Assembly (NCBI GenBank): GCA_905372865.1 | Contig: CAJPQT010000015.1 | Location: 5,936-69,935, forward strand | Reading direction: 5' to 3' | Origin: an uncultured Centipeda sp. | GTDB lineage: Bacteria; Bacillota; Negativicutes; Selenomonadales; Selenomonadaceae | DNA length: 64,000 nt | Part shown: positions 33,155 through 43,191 of the stretch, piece by piece | How the letters are laid out: each line of letters begins with the position of its first letter | How positions within the stretch are numbered: the first letter of the stretch is position 1 | Translations under genes and position numbers: made by a program | The notes under the pieces: model-generated | Told to the model about the DNA's origin: nothing | Databases searched by the model: none | What the model saw: the letters and a program-made list of their open reading frames with translations, nothing else

Positions 33155-33934
33155 ATGGGAATCATGACATGCAGGAAGAAAATCGCGGGACTCGCCACAC
33201 TGATGCTCGCAGGATATATCGGCATCATTGCGCAGCCGGCGGCAGCACATGCGGCGGAGACGATCACGGCAGAGCCAAGCAGCACCGCCAATATCGATCG
33301 ACCGCATCGCGTAGTCGAGGGCGGCGACTTTAAGACCGCAACCTTGCAGAGCGACCGCCTGCTCGAGACCTATCGCCTCACAAAATACGATGTCGTCGAC
33401 ATACAGATCATCGGCTTCCCCGAGGGTACCGGCATGAGCGATATCATGATCGGTCCCGACGGCTATGTGCAGCTCCCCTACGCAGGCTCCGTGAAACTCG
33501 CGGGTCTGACCCTCGAAGAGGCCAAACAGGTCTTGACAGAAAAACTCGGCGTCTATCTCCGTTTCCCCGATATGTCACTGATCATGAAGACCTATGGCCC
33601 GCGTAAAGTGTATGTCATGGGGGAGGTCGGCACCCCCGGCATCCATGAACTCAGCGTCGACAACCTCAACGCCTACGCTGCGATCTCCTCGGCAGGCGGT
33701 ATCGAACGCCGCGGCCGCAGCACACAAGTGCAGGTCCTGCGCGTCGTCGGCGATACCATGTATTATAAGAAACTGAACATCAAAAACTATATCAAAAAAC
33801 ACGACCTCACGCAAAACGTCGTCCTACAGGACGGCGACATCATCTATGTGCCGCGTTCCAACGGCATCAAGGTCGACGAGGATATCTTGCCGTATGTCAA
33901 TATTTGGAACATGTATCGGGCGATTAAGGATTAG
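33155..33934 (+). CDS. Wza-like polysaccharide export protein
   Basis: 259 residues with a signal peptide (MTCRKKIAGLATLMLAGYIG, cleavage near AHA-AE), the poly-export domain (YRLTKYDVVDIQIIGFPE, GPDGYVQLPYAG) and an SLBB domain (KVYVMGEVGTPG). It forms or contacts the outer-membrane channel for polysaccharide, direct support for a diderm cell. There is no lipobox Cys at the predicted cleavage site, unlike E. coli Wza. ATG 33155 lies only three bases after AGGAGG; ATG 33164 is the alternative. Confidence 0.9.
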   Translation: MGIMTCRKKIAGLATLMLAGYIGIIAQPAAAHAAETITAEPSSTANIDRPHRVVEGGDFKTATLQSDRLLETYRLTKYDVVDIQIIGFPEGTGMSDIMIGPDGYVQLPYAGSVKLAGLTLEEAKQVLTEKLGVYLRFPDMSLIMKTYGPRKVYVMGEVGTPGIHELSVDNLNAYAAISSAGGIERRGRSTQVQVLRVVGDTMYYKKLNIKNYIKKHDLTQNVVLQDGDIIYVPRSNGIKVDEDILPYVNIWNMYRAIKD

Positions 33935-33951
33935 CCGGGGAGGAAATATCT

Positions 33952-35298
33952 GTGGAACAGCAAGAAAATACAATTGACCTCTCTCGGCTTTTTGGCGTGA
34001 TGTGGGATCGGCGCGGTGTAGTTTGCGGGATTATTGTTACCTGTACACTTATAGCCATTGTTATTTCCTTTATATTGCCCAAAGAATATGAGTCGACGAC
34101 CCTCGTGCAGACGCGCAATGCAGCCAAGATAGATATTACCGGTGCAACGGCGGCGATGGCGGCGCTAGGCATTGGCAACACCTCGATTACATCGCCGACG
34201 ATGAGTTATATCGAATTGATGAAATCCAGAACGGTACTCGATCCAATCATTGACAGCCTCGGATTTGAAGAGGATGAGAGGCCGGATGCAAAGAAATTTG
34301 CAAAAAAACACTTGGACATCCGTAATACAAAAGGGACGAACCTCATTGAAGTAGCCGCCCGTGGACGTACGCCCAAGGAGGCACAGCGCATTTCTCAAGC
34401 AGTAGTCGATAATTTTCTCCTCATGCAGACCGATGTAAATCAAAAGACGCAATCGCTGCTGGTAAAGTTTTTAGATACCCGTATCGCGGATACAAAGCAA
34501 GAGGTGGACGCGGCGGAACAGGCGCTTGCGACATTCAGCAAAGAGCATAAATTTTACAGCCTCGACGCACAAGCTGAGGCAGCAGCTGAACAGATGACGG
34601 CGTTTGATAAGGCACTTGGGGATATTGAGGTTAGTATCAAGTCGACGCAGGCGTCGCTGGATGCTGCAAATGCTGAACTGAGCGCACAAAAGATGAGCAG
34701 TAAGGCTTATCATATCTCGGATAACGAGATCGTTATGGGGCTTCGTAATCAGATCGTAGCAAAGCAGCTGGAGCTTGTTGGGCTTGAGCAGCGCTATACC
34801 GATGTGCATCCGAGCGTAGAGCAGGCTAAAAAGGAGCTCCGTCAGCTGCAAAGCAGCCTTGATGCCGAGGTTGCAGCAACCGTAGACTCTAATGCGGCGA
34901 CCCTCAATCCGACGCAAGCGGAACTTCTCAGGAATCAGGCGCTTGCAATTGTTAATCTATCAGTGGCAAAAGCAAGTGAAACGGCGCTCAAGGAACAGCA
35001 GAGAAAAAAAGAAGAAGAACTTAGCGGCTTCCCTGACGACGTGATGGAGTATAGCCGGTTGAGTCGTGAGGTAAATGTAAAAAATGGAGTTTATCTAGAA
35101 CTTGTCAAGCAGTATGAGCAAAACAAGATCCAAGAAGCAATGGATAGCATGGACATTCAGATCATCGATCCTGCGAATCTGCCGGATGAGGATCGACCGG
35201 TGGCGCCACGGAAAAGCGTGATTATTATGGTTGGTTTTTTTGTAGGGGTTATGTTATCTGTTAGTTATGCAATGGTAGGTATTCGGCAAAAAGAATAA
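33952..35298 (+). CDS. Wzz/GumC-type chain-length determinant
   Basis: 448 residues, GTG start after GGGGAGGAA. Two TM helices (IVTCTLIAIVISFIL near residue 30 and IIMVGFFVGVMLSVSYAMVG near the end) enclose a large periplasmic coiled-coil domain; the Pro-rich PANLPDEDRPVAPRKS stands before the second TM as usual in the family. It has no C-terminal tyrosine kinase domain. It should set chain length together with the Wzy-like polymerase at 36608. Composition begins to turn AT-rich from its second half. Confidence 0.92.
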   Translation: MEQQENTIDLSRLFGVMWDRRGVVCGIIVTCTLIAIVISFILPKEYESTTLVQTRNAAKIDITGATAAMAALGIGNTSITSPTMSYIELMKSRTVLDPIIDSLGFEEDERPDAKKFAKKHLDIRNTKGTNLIEVAARGRTPKEAQRISQAVVDNFLLMQTDVNQKTQSLLVKFLDTRIADTKQEVDAAEQALATFSKEHKFYSLDAQAEAAAEQMTAFDKALGDIEVSIKSTQASLDAANAELSAQKMSSKAYHISDNEIVMGLRNQIVAKQLELVGLEQRYTDVHPSVEQAKKELRQLQSSLDAEVAATVDSNAATLNPTQAELLRNQALAIVNLSVAKASETALKEQQRKKEEELSGFPDDVMEYSRLSREVNVKNGVYLELVKQYEQNKIQEAMDSMDIQIIDPANLPDEDRPVAPRKSVIIMVGFFVGVMLSVSYAMVGIRQKE

Positions 35299-35314
35299 TT
35301 TGAGGTATCATGTG

Positions 35315-36553
35315 ATGCGAATCTGTATGTTGACGAGCTTTTTTCTTCCGACCATTGGCGGTGTTGAGGCTCATGTATATCATTTAACAAAATGCCTACA
35401 AAAAATGGGGCATGAAGTTGTTGTAGTGCATACCTGTTTTGATCTTCAACCTGCAGATGGTGTTCGTTATACATGTGAATTACTAGACGGTATAGAGATC
35501 CATCGCATATATATAACTGAAGCAAAATTGCCGATTCGCGGACGGTTTATGTCGGCTAATTTAATAAGCTATGTTAATGGGTTTTTACGAAAAATTAAAC
35601 CCATGGCTTGTAGTCAAGAAATTTCTGCATATATCCTCCGTTTACATAAAGAAAAGAAGTTTGATTTAGTACATCAGCATGATTTCATTTCAAATATTTT
35701 TACTACAAAAAGATTATCACGACACCTTCCTATTGTTTTGACGAATCACACTGGAGAATTTCTGCTTTTAAAACGATACACTGTACTATCGCCAATATTG
35801 AAGTTTTTGCTATGTCATGTTGATTTTTTGATTGGCCCCAGTAAGGAATTGTGTGAGGTTAATTTTTTACAGAAAAGAAATCGGGTAGCATATATTGAAA
35901 ATGGTGTTGATATAGAAACATTCATACCAAAAGAACAGGAAGAGATCGAGACTTTGCGGATATGCATGGGGTATACCGAAGGTATTCCGCTTGTTTTGTG
36001 TGCACGTCGTTGGGCTCCGACAAAAGGTGTAATTTACATGGTAAAAGCAATAAAGCTTGTTTTAGAAAAGTATCCGCGCGTACATTTTTTGATCTCAGGA
36101 AACGAGTACTATGGCTATCCTGAGTATAGAAATGAAATACTAGCGATTTTACATGAGGATGGTGTAGCAGGTGCAGTTTCTTTGTTAGGGGATATCCCGC
36201 ATGCAGACATGTCAACCTTTTATCAAATATCGGATATTGTGGTGTTGCCATCTTTGATGGAGGCTACGAGTTTGTCAGGGCTAGAAGCCATGAGCTGTGG
36301 TAAAGCTTTGTTGGGGACAAATGTGGGAGGCATACCGGAAATTATCGAAGATGGGCGCAGCGGCTATCTCGTACCCGCTGGTGATTCGGAGGCTCTGGCT
36401 GATACATTAGTCAAGATGCTAAATGATATGGGGAAGGTTAGAGCGATGGGGCAGCGAGGAAGAACACTTGCTGAGGAAAAGTTTTCTTGGAACAGCGTTG
36501 CCGAGAAAACTTTGGAGATTTACATGAAGGTATGCAAGCAGCATAAGATTTGA
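35315..36553 (+). CDS. Family 4-type glycosyltransferase
   Basis: 412 residues of the GT-B fold. The N-terminal MRICMLTSFFLPTIGGVEAH has the GG-x-E loop of GT4 enzymes. The donor-binding half has the E-x7-E region in SGLEAMSCGKALLGTNVGGI and PEIIEDGRSGYLVPAGD. Start ATG 35315 is preferred, with GAGGT about 10 bases upstream; a TTG at 35300 would add five residues. From here on codons are clearly AT-richer than upstream. Donor and acceptor sugars cannot be assigned. Confidence 0.88.
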   Translation: MRICMLTSFFLPTIGGVEAHVYHLTKCLQKMGHEVVVVHTCFDLQPADGVRYTCELLDGIEIHRIYITEAKLPIRGRFMSANLISYVNGFLRKIKPMACSQEISAYILRLHKEKKFDLVHQHDFISNIFTTKRLSRHLPIVLTNHTGEFLLLKRYTVLSPILKFLLCHVDFLIGPSKELCEVNFLQKRNRVAYIENGVDIETFIPKEQEEIETLRICMGYTEGIPLVLCARRWAPTKGVIYMVKAIKLVLEKYPRVHFLISGNEYYGYPEYRNEILAILHEDGVAGAVSLLGDIPHADMSTFYQISDIVVLPSLMEATSLSGLEAMSCGKALLGTNVGGIPEIIEDGRSGYLVPAGDSEALADTLVKMLNDMGKVRAMGQRGRTLAEEKFSWNSVAEKTLEIYMKVCKQHKI

Positions 36554-36607
36554 ATAAATGGACTATACCGCTTTGCTAACTGGTGGAATTTACGATCGGA
36601 GTCTTCT

Positions 36608-37942
36608 ATGATATTTAGCTTCGACAAAATAGAGCTACTGGATGGTGTATTTCGCTTTAGCATAGAATTTATCCTTATAGATCTCCTTTTGCTGGGGCAT
36701 TTTTTTTATGATTGGTATCGAAACTGGAAAGCTACAGGGATTAAGCTTGATTATTGGCATGTTTTTTGCGTGCAGAGCATTGTTATTCCTGTTTTGCTTT
36801 TCTACCCGCTGTCCGCATCCTATATCAATTATATATCAACGGGACAGGATATTCTTTATCTTGCTTCGTATGTCGATGATGCATTTTTTATCTCTATATG
36901 TGGATATATCACAATGTTAGTAGGGCGTTGGTTTGCGGATCATGCTCGTGGATCGTGCACCGGGCGATGTGTTGCCGATTTTTTTTATCAAAATTTCCAA
37001 TCCGGCATATTCTATAGGGTGATCGCCCTGTGCGCTGTTCTTGCATCAGCCTTCATGTGTATGCTGACATACAGTTATCCCGATTATATATTCAACCTTC
37101 GAGAAATTTATTTTTGGGTTCCTCAATGGCGCCCTGTCTTAAATTTTATTATGGCCATTTTATCACATGGAATTCCCTTTTTCATGCTCTATTTTTTGCT
37201 GCATCATAACAAAAGCAGCCTTCTGTTCGTCGGTTTTTTTATGGCTACAGCGCTTTTACAGGGAAATAGAGGCCCCATGCTTTTACCCTTGCTTCTGGTG
37301 GGGATTTTATATGCATACTTCCATTCAAGCAAAATTCGCCTGCGCTATATATTTCTTTCCGTTGTTTTTTTGCTTGTATCCGGAATTGCTTTGACAGCTT
37401 TGCGGACAGGGCGCTTGGAAGGCGGAGAGGTATCGGTTGCGACCATTTTTTTCTCAGAATTGCTATTTGGCAACACCTTTTCGGATCTCCGGGATTTTGC
37501 TTGGGTTTTAAGCGGATTTGATGATCAATTTTTGCTGGGAAAAACCTACTTGTCGGGTCTCTTAGCCTTCCTGCCGAGTGACCTGTTGGATTTTCGGAAA
37601 CTCTACGGCTTGGGGGTTATGACGAATCACTTTGCGGGAATTACCTTTGAGCACTTTGGTCTGCGTACGGGTATTTTCGGAGAAAGCTATTTAAACTTTG
37701 GTTTTTTTGGTGTGATAGTTTGTGGTATGGTATTGGGAGGATTTCTGCAAGCGCTGAATCGTGAATTGGAGCAATGTGTAGCAACGAGAAAAGACATGTT
37801 GTATGCATACAGTGAATTGCTAACTTTTTCCGTGGTTGCTACATTTATTACTACGAGTTCGGGGATGTTTATTATATATTCGATTTTTGCAGTTCATATC
37901 TTATCAAGAATTCTTCGGTGTTTTACGATCAAATCACAGTGA
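36608..37942 (+). CDS. Wzy-like oligosaccharide repeat-unit polymerase
   Basis: 444 residues with about 11-12 TM helices and a larger extracytoplasmic loop (about residues 270-330), the layout of O-antigen polymerases; the GNRGPMLLPLLLVG helix resembles the family motif GSRGP/GNRG seen in Wzy proteins. It would join lipid-linked repeat units in the periplasm. Wzy proteins vary strongly, so the call depends on topology and on lying between a Wzz-type protein and a Wzx-like flippase. Confidence 0.8.
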   Translation: MIFSFDKIELLDGVFRFSIEFILIDLLLLGHFFYDWYRNWKATGIKLDYWHVFCVQSIVIPVLLFYPLSASYINYISTGQDILYLASYVDDAFFISICGYITMLVGRWFADHARGSCTGRCVADFFYQNFQSGIFYRVIALCAVLASAFMCMLTYSYPDYIFNLREIYFWVPQWRPVLNFIMAILSHGIPFFMLYFLLHHNKSSLLFVGFFMATALLQGNRGPMLLPLLLVGILYAYFHSSKIRLRYIFLSVVFLLVSGIALTALRTGRLEGGEVSVATIFFSELLFGNTFSDLRDFAWVLSGFDDQFLLGKTYLSGLLAFLPSDLLDFRKLYGLGVMTNHFAGITFEHFGLRTGIFGESYLNFGFFGVIVCGMVLGGFLQALNRELEQCVATRKDMLYAYSELLTFSVVATFITTSSGMFIIYSIFAVHILSRILRCFTIKSQ

Positions 37943-37960
37943 TGAAGGGATAATGGTTTT

Positions 37961-39181
37961 ATGCGATATCCGGTAGTTCGCAATCGATTTTTACGCTGCT
38001 ATTTATTTCTTTGGGATGTCATTTATTTTGTCTGTTCAAAATGCTTCCCTAGGAAGAACGCTGTTTTCGGCGACCGTAGTTTGCCAAATCATTGCAAGCG
38101 GATTCTCTTACGCAACCCTGCAGCATTGGGTGATGTTCTCTATACATTGCGTATTGCAGCAACTTTGAAAAAGAACTATCCGGATATAGAAATTGGTGTC
38201 TTGGTGGGCAGCTGGGCAAAAGGATTGGCCGCACTCTCACCGGATATCAGCTATGTACATTTCGAGGATCACTGGGCTGTAACCCGCAGCCGCAAGCATA
38301 TACTGTATCGCTTTTGGAATTGGCTCTGTACACGTCCACATTTGCTGAAAGATATTCGAGAGAAGCACTATGATTTGGCGGTAGACTTGTACTACTATTT
38401 CCCATCTAGTACGTGCCTTTTTTGGCAAGCTGGAATTCGTAGCCGTGTGGGGTATGATTCTAACGGTGGAGATGCGCTTTTGACACATGTTTTGCATTGG
38501 CAGATTTTAAATCAACATAATGTTGAATATCAAGCCGCGTTACTGGAGAATATCGGGTTTTCCATGAAGGGGCTGCAAAAAAGCAAAATAAATATTCGGT
38601 TTCTTGATTCGGATGATGCTTTGTTAGCACAATACGGGCTGGTTGGGCGGGAGTATGTTGTGCTGCATGTGGGGACAGGAGAGAAAATTAAAGAGTGGGA
38701 TTTGCGGTATTGGAAAAAAATGGCGATAGCTCTGGCGAATAGGGGATATACTATATGTTTTACAGGTCAGGGGAAACATGAAGAAGAGCTTATACAAGAG
38801 GTGGCCGAGTGTTTACAAGTACCATGGATGTCTTTATGCAACAAATTGTCTTTGCGGGAGTTTTTTCAAGTTATAAAGAATGCAGCTGCTTTGATTGGGG
38901 TAGACTCTTTTGCTAACCATATAGCTGCTATGTATCAGATGCCACAGATAGCTATTATGCATGGGGCAGCTAATCAATATCATTGGCAGCCGTATAATAA
39001 CCCGAATTGTAAAGTGTTGCGGAGAAAGATGGATTGTTCACCGTGTTATTTTACAAAACTATGCCAACGAAATAATGAATGCATGGACATTCCTCTGGAG
39101 GATGTTTTACATGCGGTAAATGACTTATTCCATATATCATGTAGTGCGGAAATGACATTAAGTCCCAATAAGGAAGTGTGA
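37961..39181 (+). CDS. Family 9 glycosyltransferase (heptosyltransferase-like), copy 1
   Basis: 406 residues. GT9 marks: RILLRNPAALGDVLYTLRIA near the N-terminus (P-A-x-G-D), VVLHVGTGEKIKEWD, and the donor-site AALIGVDSFANHIAAMYQMP. A Cys-rich end (DCSPCYFTKLCQRNNECM) matches GT9 proteins that act on LPS-type acceptors. The next gene is a clear paralogue over its full length, so the pair arose by tandem duplication and may add two successive sugars. Whether the donor is ADP-heptose or another nucleotide sugar is not known. Confidence 0.87.
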   Translation: MRYPVVRNRFLRCYLFLWDVIYFVCSKCFPRKNAVFGDRSLPNHCKRILLRNPAALGDVLYTLRIAATLKKNYPDIEIGVLVGSWAKGLAALSPDISYVHFEDHWAVTRSRKHILYRFWNWLCTRPHLLKDIREKHYDLAVDLYYYFPSSTCLFWQAGIRSRVGYDSNGGDALLTHVLHWQILNQHNVEYQAALLENIGFSMKGLQKSKINIRFLDSDDALLAQYGLVGREYVVLHVGTGEKIKEWDLRYWKKMAIALANRGYTICFTGQGKHEEELIQEVAECLQVPWMSLCNKLSLREFFQVIKNAAALIGVDSFANHIAAMYQMPQIAIMHGAANQYHWQPYNNPNCKVLRRKMDCSPCYFTKLCQRNNECMDIPLEDVLHAVNDLFHISCSAEMTLSPNKEV

Positions 39182-39184
39182 GGG

Positions 39185-40375
39185 ATGCTTTTACAATACC
39201 CGACGGTACATTATCGTTTATTGCGATGGTATCTATTTATTAAAGATATATTTTTCTTGTGCTGTATAAAGCTGGTTGGTGAAAGGAAAACCGATCAAGC
39301 AGCCTCGACAGTTACCCCAAAACGTGTTTTATTACGTAATCCCGCCGCACTTGGGGATATATTCTACACGCTGCGTTTAGCGGCAGCGTTAAAGAGGAAT
39401 CATAAAAATCTCGAAATAGGATTATTGGTAGGCAGTTGGACCAAACAACTTGTACAACTTTCCCCGGATATCGACTATATTCATTTTGAAGATCACTGGC
39501 TTTTGCCGCGTGGTAATAAAGGTTTGCTGGTGCGGGTATGGGATTGGTTTAAGGCACGACCGCATGTCGTACAAAAAATTCGTGCGAAGCATTACGATAT
39601 AGCATTTGATTTGTTTTATCGATTTCCGTCGGGAGCGTTCCTTTTCTGGCAGGCGCAGATTCCAAGGCGTATAGGTTATGATTCAAATGGTGGTACATGT
39701 CTTTTGACGCAGAGCGTGCATTACGAACTGCTCCGGCAGCACAATGTCGAATATCAGGCGGCTCTTTTGAAGGCTGCCGGATTTTCCTCGGATGGACTCG
39801 AAACAATAATCCCGGACTTCCTATTTGAACGAGATGATGAGGATGTTCTTGCATGTTGTCACCTAACGAAGCAGGAATATATTGTCTTGCACATTGGAAC
39901 AAGCGCACCGACCCGTGAATGGTCTCGTGAGCGTTGGATTGCATTAGCACAGTTCTTAGAGGATAAGGGGCTGCAACTCTGCTTTACAGGAAAAGGTAAG
40001 CGGGAAGCACAATTGATCACATATGTGACAAGGCATCTGAAAGGAAAATTTTGCTCTCTTTGTGATGGGCTGGATATAGCGGAGTTGTTTCAGGTGATTC
40101 GCAATGCGCGTATGCTTATAGGAGTGGAGTCTTTTGCGGGACATATTGCAGCTCTGTATCAAGTACCACAGGTATCTATTATGCACGGAGCCAGTAATCA
40201 GTATCACTGGCAGCCCTACCACAATGCGAATAGCAAAGTCATCCGTCGTGCGTTGGATTGTGCGCCATGTTATGCACCACGCAACTGCCAAAACGGGAAC
40301 GTGTGTATGGATATATCCTTAGAAGATGTAATTGAAGCTGTTGAAAGTGTTTTAAGAAATGAAGCGGCTAGGTGA
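39185..40375 (+). CDS. Family 9 glycosyltransferase (heptosyltransferase-like), copy 2
   Basis: 396 residues, tandem paralogue of the preceding gene: RVLLRNPAALGDIFYTLRLA, IVLHIGTSAPTREWS, MLIGVESFAGHIAALYQVP and DCAPCYAPRNCQNGNVCM align with it throughout. The donor-site Asp of copy 1 (GVDSFANH) is Glu here (GVESFAGH), a possible specificity change. It starts 3 bases after copy 1, with GTGTGAGGG as its ribosome region. Confidence 0.87.
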   Translation: MLLQYPTVHYRLLRWYLFIKDIFFLCCIKLVGERKTDQAASTVTPKRVLLRNPAALGDIFYTLRLAAALKRNHKNLEIGLLVGSWTKQLVQLSPDIDYIHFEDHWLLPRGNKGLLVRVWDWFKARPHVVQKIRAKHYDIAFDLFYRFPSGAFLFWQAQIPRRIGYDSNGGTCLLTQSVHYELLRQHNVEYQAALLKAAGFSSDGLETIIPDFLFERDDEDVLACCHLTKQEYIVLHIGTSAPTREWSRERWIALAQFLEDKGLQLCFTGKGKREAQLITYVTRHLKGKFCSLCDGLDIAELFQVIRNARMLIGVESFAGHIAALYQVPQVSIMHGASNQYHWQPYHNANSKVIRRALDCAPCYAPRNCQNGNVCMDISLEDVIEAVESVLRNEAAR

Positions 40376-40380
40376 ATGGA

Positions 40381-41469
40381 ATGAAAACGTGGGTATTTTA
40401 TAAAACAGCATTATACGAGTATTTGCAGAAGAAGGTACAGAAATACCCGGGAATATATTATTTACAACGAGTATGGCGATATCGCAAGGATGCAGATTTT
40501 GTCTCACAAGTAATGAATCTTAATCATGATCCAAACATCTTACAAATAAAAGCATTTGGCGACAAAAATTCGGATAAGAATATTTATTTAATAGCTTTAG
40601 ATGGCCATATGGAAAAGGGGCTGGGAGGTTATTTGCGCCAAACGTTGTACGCACTGGCGGAGGCAGATCGGCTTGGTTTTTTACCTGCGGTGATTTATTG
40701 CCCCAAGGGATGCCTATATGCAGAAAAGGGGCAGATACATGGAACTAAAAATCCGTTTGAGTACTATTTTGAACCAACCTGTAATATCCAATTAGAAGAT
40801 GTGTATCAAAGCCGCTATGTTTTTTTGTTTAATCCTGCACATGAGCTGCGAATTGAATATGATTTGGGCAATTTAAATCCTCATATGGCGGAAGGTTATA
40901 TTGTTAATGAGGCATATTTGTATCGATTAGCACTTGTTTTTAAGAAGTATATTCGCTTGAATGATACTGTAAGGGAAAAAATAAGTGAAGATATGAGAGC
41001 CCTATGTCCTGTCGATTGGCATTCGAAAAAAATATTGGGTGTTCATGTTCGTGGTACGGACTATGCACTGAACTGGAAAAATCATCCGAACATGGTTTCG
41101 GCAGATGAGTTTATTGCAGCGATTGACGAGGCTTTAGAACAACATGAAGTTGACTATATTTTTTTAGCAACAGATGATAAAAGAAGATTAGAGAAAATTA
41201 AAAAACGTTATGGCGATAAGTTACTTTACTATAAAGATGTTCAAAGAGGGGGAAAGGAATTAAATATAGCTGTTGAAAAGAATAATCGACCTTTGCATCG
41301 TTATTTAAGTGGTTTTGAAATCCTTCGGGATATGTATACGCTGGCAAGCTGCAATAGTTTGCTTTGCGGTATATCACAGGTTACTATTTTAACTCGTATC
41401 ATCCGTTTGAGTAGAGGCACACCGTATGAGTTCCTTAAAGTCTTGGATAACGGTATATATAAAGGCTAA
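40381..41469 (+). CDS. NodZ/FUT8-like fucosyltransferase family protein (putative)
   Basis: 362 residues. The segment LGVHVRGTDYALNWKNHPN carries the H-x-R-x-x-D motif of GDP-fucose-using enzymes (GT23/O-FucT-like), followed by IFLATDDKRRLEKIKKRYGD and a C-terminal LASCNSLLCGISQVT resembling the family acceptor/donor loop. Presence of gmd and fcl in the same locus, the source of GDP-L-fucose, supports fucose as donor. Start 40381 has AGGTGA 6 bases upstream; a GTG at 40372 is possible. Family placement is by motif only. Confidence 0.7.
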   Translation: MKTWVFYKTALYEYLQKKVQKYPGIYYLQRVWRYRKDADFVSQVMNLNHDPNILQIKAFGDKNSDKNIYLIALDGHMEKGLGGYLRQTLYALAEADRLGFLPAVIYCPKGCLYAEKGQIHGTKNPFEYYFEPTCNIQLEDVYQSRYVFLFNPAHELRIEYDLGNLNPHMAEGYIVNEAYLYRLALVFKKYIRLNDTVREKISEDMRALCPVDWHSKKILGVHVRGTDYALNWKNHPNMVSADEFIAAIDEALEQHEVDYIFLATDDKRRLEKIKKRYGDKLLYYKDVQRGGKELNIAVEKNNRPLHRYLSGFEILRDMYTLASCNSLLCGISQVTILTRIIRLSRGTPYEFLKVLDNGIYKG

Positions 41470-41472
41470 TGT

Positions 41473-43020
41473 ATGAGGGTAGCAAATGTACTGCGCAACA
41501 GTGCGTATTCTATGACGCTCTATGTTGTTCTTGCTGTTCTTGGCGTCCTCATTCGCCAGGCGTTTACCCAACATCTGCCGGTTGAGCTGCTAGGGCTCGA
41601 AGGTCTGTTCACAAACGTTATATCGTTGCTATCGTTAGCAGAACTTGGCGTCAGTACGGTCATCAGCTATGGGCTTTACCGCGAAATTGCGAACAAGAAT
41701 GAAGCCGAAGTCAATATGCTGATGAGCATTTATCGCTATATCTATCTCCTGATAGGGGCGTTTGTTGCGCTTGTTGGTTCTATACTTTTCTTTTTTCTGC
41801 CGTGGATTGTACGGGACAATAGTATAGAATGGCATTATGTCCAACTCGTATATGTCATTCAGATTTGTACGGTTCTTAGCACCTATTTTTTGGCATATCG
41901 GCGCACACTGTTTACGGCAGATCAAAAGGATTTTATTTGTATACGAATCGATCTCATTTGTTCCTTGACGGCGAACCTGTTGAAATTTGCTGCGATCGTT
42001 ATATGGCAAAGCTATACGATGTATGCGTTGACGGCGTTGGGGTTCAATCTCCTTGCGAATATCATCATTTCGCGTCGGCTTGGCAAAGAGTATCCCTTTT
42101 TGCATACGGTCAAAGTTACAATACAGGATATGAGACAGAGAAAGTTTTTTGTGGATATGAAAAACTTCCTCATACATAAGCTATCCTATATTATTTACAG
42201 CGGTACGGATGCTATTATCATTTCGTCTGTGCTAGGATTGCGGATTGCCGGCTTGGTATCGAACTATGTGCTGATTTGTGACGGCGTGTATAAGCTCCTG
42301 TATAAACTTTTGCAGGGAATTATTCCTACCGTCGCGAATTTAGTCTATACGGACGATAGAGAAAAAAGCTACCGTGTCTATCGTATGCTTGATTTTATGT
42401 ACTTCCTTATGGGGGGGTATATTGCCTGTATTTACTTTACGGTGCTCCAGCCGTTTATGGTGCTGTTTTTTGGGAATGACTTCTTGTTGGAACGCCCGTA
42501 TGTAACTGCATTGGCAATGAATGTTTTTCTTGGAATGCAGTTTGAAAATGCCTATAACTTTCGCAGTACACACGGTGTTTTTGAAAATGACCGTATCTAT
42601 ATGATGCTGTCTGCAGCAGTGAATCTCGTCCTATCGATTGTACTTGTGCACTACTGGGGCGTTGTTGGTATTATGATTGGTACGATTGCGGGGCTTGGCT
42701 TCATTGTCTATGGACGCGTGCAGTTCGTATTCCGCGTGATATTTCGGCGTAGTATGGTTTCCTATTGGTGTAGCCACGCATGGTGGAGTCTTGTGGTTGT
42801 TGCTGAAATATGGCTCATTGACTTTTTGTTAAGATCGCCGATGTTCTCGACAACATATATGGGCTTGATTGGAAAATGCGTGTTAGCAGCTGTTTTAATG
42901 GCGGGAATGCAGTTCATTATATTTCGTCGAAGTGAGGAACTTCAAGCTGTTTACATATATGCGGCTAAAGCGCTATATATTATATGGACAAAGGCAAAAA
43001 ATAAAGGGGGGGCGATTTAG
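41473..43020 (+). CDS. Wzx-like polysaccharide flippase
   Basis: 515 residues with about 14 TM helices in the MOP/PST arrangement; the N-terminal LGVLIRQAFTQHLPVELLGLEGLF and LAELGVSTVISYGLYREIA match the start of PST-type flippases. It would turn lipid-linked repeat units across the inner membrane for the Wzy-like polymerase. It begins 3 bases after the putative fucosyltransferase gene and is the last gene before the inserted SIR2 gene. Confidence 0.87.
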   Translation: MRVANVLRNSAYSMTLYVVLAVLGVLIRQAFTQHLPVELLGLEGLFTNVISLLSLAELGVSTVISYGLYREIANKNEAEVNMLMSIYRYIYLLIGAFVALVGSILFFFLPWIVRDNSIEWHYVQLVYVIQICTVLSTYFLAYRRTLFTADQKDFICIRIDLICSLTANLLKFAAIVIWQSYTMYALTALGFNLLANIIISRRLGKEYPFLHTVKVTIQDMRQRKFFVDMKNFLIHKLSYIIYSGTDAIIISSVLGLRIAGLVSNYVLICDGVYKLLYKLLQGIIPTVANLVYTDDREKSYRVYRMLDFMYFLMGGYIACIYFTVLQPFMVLFFGNDFLLERPYVTALAMNVFLGMQFENAYNFRSTHGVFENDRIYMMLSAAVNLVLSIVLVHYWGVVGIMIGTIAGLGFIVYGRVQFVFRVIFRRSMVSYWCSHAWWSLVVVAEIWLIDFLLRSPMFSTTYMGLIGKCVLAAVLMAGMQFIIFRRSEELQAVYIYAAKALYIIWTKAKNKGGAI

Positions 43021-43191
43021 CGGTGAGACGCAGTTCCAAAGGAAGATGAAGGAAGATGGACTAATGAGTAAACATGAAATGCAGACGAAGATGGTGACTT
43101 GCGGAATATACTGTAGTTTAGGGGCTTGATAGAAGATTGGAGAAACGAGAAGAACAGATGTGTAGTTGATTTTGATAGGAGCGGAAGGACA

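Noticed and set aside
43064..43129. A 21-residue frame (MSKHEMQTKMVTCGIYCSLG..) with GGAAG upstream, just before the SIR2 gene
   Set aside because: Too short, with no membrane helix, promoter or terminator of its own; could be the remnant of a gene cut by the insertion, but there is no support for expression.
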